A stretch of 64,000 bases of DNA from NCBI RefSeq assembly GCF_029027965.1, contig NZ_CP119082.1, positions 3,085,001 to 3,149,000 on the forward strand, given 5' to 3'. The stretch is from Paracoccus sp. S3-43. GTDB taxonomy: Bacteria > Pseudomonadota > Alphaproteobacteria > Rhodobacterales > Rhodobacteraceae. This document shows, one piece after another, positions 60,923 to 64,000 of the stretch; position 1 is the stretch's first letter, and every line of letters begins with the position of its first letter. Below the pieces are notes generated by a model. The model was not told the DNA's origin and did no database searches. It saw only the letters and a list, made by a program, of their open reading frames with translations. The translations under genes and the position numbers were made by a program.

Positions 60923-61693
60923 ATGGCGCGCGCCATGCTGGATTTGTCGCTGGACCTTCTGCTGATCCTTGCCGCCGCCGGGTTCGCGGCGGGCTTCATC
61001 GATTCGATCGCCGGGGGCGGCGGGCTGATCACCCTGCCGGTGCTGATGCTGGCGGGGATCCCGCCCGCGCAGGCGCTGGCCACCAACAAGGTGCAGGGGG
61101 TCTTCGGCGCGGCGACGGCGGCGGTCAGCTATGCCGCGCGGGGGCTGGTCGATTTGCGCGGCCAGTGGAGATCGGCGCTGATCGCGGGGCTGGCGGGGGC
61201 GCTCGGCGCGGCGCTGGTCAGCTTTCTGCCCACCGACAAGCTGAGGCTGGTGCTTCCGGTGATCCTGATCGCCATCGCCTTGTTCTTCGCGCTGAAGCCG
61301 GGGCTGAACGACCTGGACCGGGCACAGCGGGTCGCGCCCGCGGCCTTTGCGCTGACGGCGGTGCCGCTGGTCGGGTTCTATGACGGCGTTCTGGGACCGG
61401 GGGCGGGATCGTTCTACATGATCGCCTTCGTCACCCTGGCGGGCTATGGTGTGCTGAAGGCCACCGCGCATACCAAGCTGCTGAACTTCGCGTCGAACCT
61501 GGGCGGGCTTGCGGCCTTCGCCCTGGTGGGCCAACCGCTGTGGCTGGTGGGGATCGTGATGGGCGTGGCGCAGATCGCGGGCGCGATGCTGGGGTCGCGG
61601 CTGGCCAGCCGGATCGGCGCGCGGCTGATCAAGCCGTTGCTGGTCGCCACCTCGACCGCGCTGGCGCTGCGGCTGATCTGGCAGATGATCTAG
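60923..61693 (+). CDS. TSUP (TauE/SafE) family permease
   Basis: The 256-residue membrane protein has about eight helices with the TSUP repeats 'AAGFAAGFIDSIAGGGGLIT' (N-half) and 'LVGFYDGVLGPGAGSFYMIA' (C-half), the paired G-x2-D/S...G-G-G motif of the family. Members export sulfite, sulfoacetate or other organosulfonates. The substrate is unknown here. ATG 60923 follows AAAGG; ATG 60935 is possible. It overlaps the convergent asparaginase gene by 4 bp. Confidence 0.9.
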   Translation: MARAMLDLSLDLLLILAAAGFAAGFIDSIAGGGGLITLPVLMLAGIPPAQALATNKVQGVFGAATAAVSYAARGLVDLRGQWRSALIAGLAGALGAALVSFLPTDKLRLVLPVILIAIALFFALKPGLNDLDRAQRVAPAAFALTAVPLVGFYDGVLGPGAGSFYMIAFVTLAGYGVLKATAHTKLLNFASNLGGLAAFALVGQPLWLVGIVMGVAQIAGAMLGSRLASRIGARLIKPLLVATSTALALRLIWQMI

Positions 61694-62676
61694 GCGGGAA
61701 AGCCCGGCGCCGTCCGCATCTCTCCGGTGGGGATGCCGCGCCAGTTGCGGATCGGGTCGGTCAGGAAGCGGCCGACCGCGGGATCGGCTTTGTCCAGCAC
61801 ACCCAGATGGACCAGCAGGGCGGTGATCGCGGCCTCGGCCGCGCGGGTGCCGCCATCGCTGATCTTCAAGGCCACGCCCAGGCCCTGATCGGGCAGGATC
61901 GCCACGAACACCGCCTCGGCCCCGGTCTTGGCGGCGACGCGGCCGCCCATCGCGCGCATCAGGATCGTGCAGGCGCGCCCCTCGCCCGGGACCAGTTCGG
62001 GATGGGTGCGCATCGCATCCACCAGCCGCCGCATCGCCCGGCCCCGCCGATCGTCGGCCGGATCGGCGAAAGCCGCCATCGCCCGGCCCAGCCCCGCCAG
62101 CGAACAGGACCAGTTCGGGGCCGAACAGCCGTCGATGCCATGGCCGGGGCTGACCTCTTTGGTCACCTCCTCGAAGGCGGCCTTCACGGCCTGCTGGACG
62201 GGATGGCCGGGGTCCACATAATCAGGCCCGCCGCCCAGATGCCGGTTCAGCGTCAGGAAACCCGCGTGCTTGCCCGAACAGTTGTTGTGCAGCTGGCAGG
62301 GGGATTCGCCGCCGCAGGTCAGGCGGCGGTTTTCCTCGGCGTCGCGCGGCATGTGGCAGCCGCAGCGCAGGTCGGATTCGGCCAGGCCCAGGCCATCCAG
62401 CCATTGGCCCACCGCGTCCACATGCAGCCGCGCGCCGCTGTGGCTGGCGCAGGCCAGCGCCAGGTGCCGGTCGGTCAGCCCCGCCGCATCCGCCGCGCCG
62501 CTCTCGATCAGGGGCAGCGCCTGGATCATCTTGCAGGACGACCGGGGAAAGACGATTTCGCCGGGACAGCCCCAGACCTCGACCACGCCCTTGCCGTCGC
62601 AGATGACGGCATGGCCGCAATGCAGGCTTTCGCGCTGGCCGCCGCGCCACAACTGGATCAGTTCCGCGGGTCGCAT
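61690..62676 (-). CDS. Asparaginase, Rhizobium AnsA/ReAV type
   Basis: The 328-residue protein belongs to the Asparaginase_II family (Rhizobium etli type), unrelated to E. coli AnsB. The two S-x-x-K catalytic motifs are 'PRSSCKMIQALPLIESGAAD' near 44 and 'LHNNCSGKHAGFLTLNR' near 128, with conserved Cys in 'DLRCGCHMP'. It hydrolyses asparagine to aspartate and ammonia. GGGGAGAAG precedes the ATG. It is divergent from the IalB-like gene. Confidence 0.9.
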   Translation of the reverse strand: MRPAELIQLWRGGQRESLHCGHAVICDGKGVVEVWGCPGEIVFPRSSCKMIQALPLIESGAADAAGLTDRHLALACASHSGARLHVDAVGQWLDGLGLAESDLRCGCHMPRDAEENRRLTCGGESPCQLHNNCSGKHAGFLTLNRHLGGGPDYVDPGHPVQQAVKAAFEEVTKEVSPGHGIDGCSAPNWSCSLAGLGRAMAAFADPADDRRGRAMRRLVDAMRTHPELVPGEGRACTILMRAMGGRVAAKTGAEAVFVAILPDQGLGVALKISDGGTRAAEAAITALLVHLGVLDKADPAVGRFLTDPIRNWRGIPTGEMRTAPGFPA

Positions 62677-62826
62677 GGCTTCTCCCCTGACAATTGCGCG
62701 ATTTCCTGCCTTGCGCTCTTTCTCGCGCGGTGATTTTGGCTATCGTGACCGCAGATGGTTGAAAAGACCACGGCAATCGGGAAAAACCCCCCTGATGCGG
62801 CGAAAACTATGGCAGGAGGCCAGAGC

Positions 62827-63351
62827 ATGACCAAGACCACGCTGCGCGGCATGACCGCAGCCCTTGCCCTGATCGCGGGCCTGGGGACCGCAGGGGCGCA
62901 GGAATCCACCAATGTCGTCGCGACCGAAGGCGACTGGACCGTCTTCGCGGCGGAAAATCCCAAGGAATGCTGGGCGGTCTCGCCGCCCAAGGCAACCCAG
63001 AACACCGACGCGAACGGCGCCCCGCGCGAGGTGACGCGCGGCGATATCCGGCTGTATGTGGCCTATCGCCCCGGCCAGAACGGCGAGGTCAGCTTCAGCG
63101 GCGGCTATCCCTTCGCCCCCGACAGCACGGTCGAGGTCGATGTCGGCGGCGCCAAGTTCAACCTGTTCACCGAGGGCGAAAGCGCCTGGACCGGCAGCGC
63201 GTCCGAGGATGAAAAGCTGATCGGCGCCCTGCGCGGCGGCACGAACGCGGTCATCACCGGGCGGTCTTCGCGCGGCACGGTGACCAAGGACACGTTCAGC
63301 CTGGCCGGGATCACGGCGGCGACCAATACGGCGCGGTCGCGCTGTCAGTAA
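62827..63351 (+). CDS. IalB family (invasion-associated locus B) periplasmic protein
   Basis: The 174-residue protein has a signal peptide (MTKTTLRGMTAALALIAGLG...TAGA) and the IalB-like pattern 'NVVATEGDWTVFAAENPKEC' near 28, with a final Cys probably paired with that near 47. Such proteins are common in free-living Rhodobacteraceae, so the invasion name is historical. AGGAGG lies 9 bases before the ATG at 62827. A hairpin follows directly after the stop. Confidence 0.85.
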   Translation: MTKTTLRGMTAALALIAGLGTAGAQESTNVVATEGDWTVFAAENPKECWAVSPPKATQNTDANGAPREVTRGDIRLYVAYRPGQNGEVSFSGGYPFAPDSTVEVDVGGAKFNLFTEGESAWTGSASEDEKLIGALRGGTNAVITGRSSRGTVTKDTFSLAGITAATNTARSRCQ

Positions 63352-63352
63352 G

Positions 63353-63405
63353 CCGGGGGACTTCACGTCCCCCGGACCCCCTGTGGGATATTTAAGCCAA
63401 AGTGA
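63353..63405 (+). repeat. Hairpin plus GGATATTT motif, copy D
   Basis: A perfect 9-bp stem CCGGGGGAC/GTCCCCCGG (63353-63361 with 63367-63375) begins right after the IalB-like stop and probably terminates it. It continues as ACCCCCTGTGGGATATTT, then AAGCCAAAGTGAAAG. It is the plus-strand counterpart of the element near 60841. Confidence 0.65.
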
Positions 63406-63476
63406 AAGGGCGGGGCCGGTTGATTTTCGGCCTCGATTCGCTTATCTGCGGGTCTTCGCAAGCACCGGTAGTCCCC

Positions 63477-64000
63477 ATGAACGCGCCCATCACGCAGGAT
63501 GTCCTGACCCTTCCCCGCAAGCTGCCGGACAGTGGCCGGGTGAATATCGTCGGGCTGACGCGGACCCAGTTGCGCGATGCGCTGATTGCGGCGGGCACGC
63601 CCGAGAAACAGGCCAGAATGCGCGTGGGCCAGGTCTGGCAGTGGATCTATCACTGGGGCGTGCGCGATTTCGCGCAGATGTCGAACCTGGCCAAGGATTA
63701 CCGCGCCCTACTGGCCGAAAAGTTCGAGATCGCCCTGCCCGAGATCGTCACCCGCCAGATCAGCGAGGACGGCACCCGCAAGTATCTGGTCCGCATCGCC
63801 GGGGGCCATGAGGTCGAGACCGTCTATATCCCCGAGGAAGGGCGCGGCACGCTGTGCGTGTCCAGTCAGGTCGGCTGCACGCTGACCTGTTCCTTCTGCC
63901 ATACCGGCACGCAGAAGCTGGTGCGCAACCTGACCGCCGGGGAAATCGTCGGCCAGTTGATGCTGGCGCGCGACGATCTGGGCGAATGGCCCGTTCCCGG
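63477..64000 (+). CDS. rlmN: 23S rRNA/tRNA m2A methyltransferase RlmN, 3' end beyond the window
   Basis: The first 174 residues of a radical-SAM methyltransferase that methylates A2503 of 23S rRNA and A37 of some tRNAs. '[20 protein letters not shown]' is the N-terminal domain, '[20 protein letters not shown]' and the radical-SAM cluster C-x3-C-x2-C in '[19 protein letters not shown]' follow near 140. The frame is open at the window end. The ATG at 63477 has no strong ribosome-binding site. Confidence 0.95.
   Translation, partial: MNAPITQDVLTLPRKLPDSGRVNIVGLTRTQLRDALIAAGTPEKQARMRVGQVWQWIYHWGVRDFAQMSNLAKDYRALLAEKFEIALPEIVTRQISEDGTRKYLVRIAGGHEVETVYIPEEGRGTLCVSSQVGCTLTCSFCHTGTQKLVRNLTAGEIVGQLMLARDDLGEWPVP

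Noticed and set aside
1-64000. CRISPR array
   Set aside because: No regularly spaced 24-40 bp direct repeats and no cas genes were seen.

Overview
The window is a high-GC alphaproteobacterial chromosome segment of Rhodobacteraceae type, most likely Paracoccus or a close relative. The evidence is a ccoNOQP cbb3-oxidase operon with FNR-type boxes next to a universal stress protein gene, a DUF1013/TrcR regulator, a COQ9-family gene, a psd-pssA-pmtA phospholipid cluster, an AnsA-type asparaginase and an IalB-like protein. Genes are densely packed, often with 1-4 bp ATGA or TGATG overlaps, and many convergent pairs are separated by GC-rich hairpins with poor U-tracts. Genus is an inference; no rRNA gene is present.

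Layout. 1-15645 is core metabolism and housekeeping: a partial secreted protein, P1-family peptidase, GabD, GlsB-type membrane protein, TrcR, RNase T2, quinone oxidoreductase with COQ9, ribosomal protein S21, an Lrp/alanine dehydrogenase divergon, MscL, a DsbA-like oxidoreductase with a DciA-type DUF721 protein, MutY, an L,D-transpeptidase, RibA and an OmpR-type response regulator. 15767-20679 is a decayed nadA-nadB-nadC operon. nadC looks intact. nadB carries frameshifts, internal deletions and two insertion sequences stacked on CCTAGG sites. nadA has a 1-nt insertion and an in-frame deletion that removes its first Fe-S cysteine. 20813-37467 is core again: PE/PC phospholipid synthesis, glutathionyl-hydroquinone reductase, an MFS carrier, exonuclease III, a thioredoxin-TPR gene run ending in a rhomboid protease, the cco operon, Usp, MtaB and DapF.

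37562-48542 is an accessory island between tRNA-Lys(UUU) and tRNA-Pro(CGG). It looks less GC-rich and is full of IS elements: an IS481 relic split by a complete IS3-family element, a truncated IS3 element and a complete IS407-like element. Between them are remains of defence genes: a type ISP restriction-modification C-terminus, a truncated gene followed by an intact PD-(D/E)XK-like gene, and a truncated hsdS overlapping a NucS-like nuclease gene. The right end holds one apparently complete system, a three-gene ABC-three-component (ABC-3C) operon: REase-like effector, small middle component and DUF2326 SMC-like ATPase. This is the best candidate for a little-studied biological system.

48590-64000 is core: a frameshifted EamA transporter, LeuB, an MFS/glycosyltransferase operon probably acting on the LPS core, Asd, DedA, carbonic anhydrase, an M17 peptidase with an NlpC/P60 protein, SerB, a nitronate monooxygenase-like enzyme, a TSUP carrier, asparaginase, an IalB-like protein and the start of rlmN.

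Other unexplained structure includes a tandem two-hairpin RNA-like element with compensatory base changes downstream of ccoP, a dispersed GGATATTT intergenic motif, and tandem decamers in the ribA/response-regulator gap.
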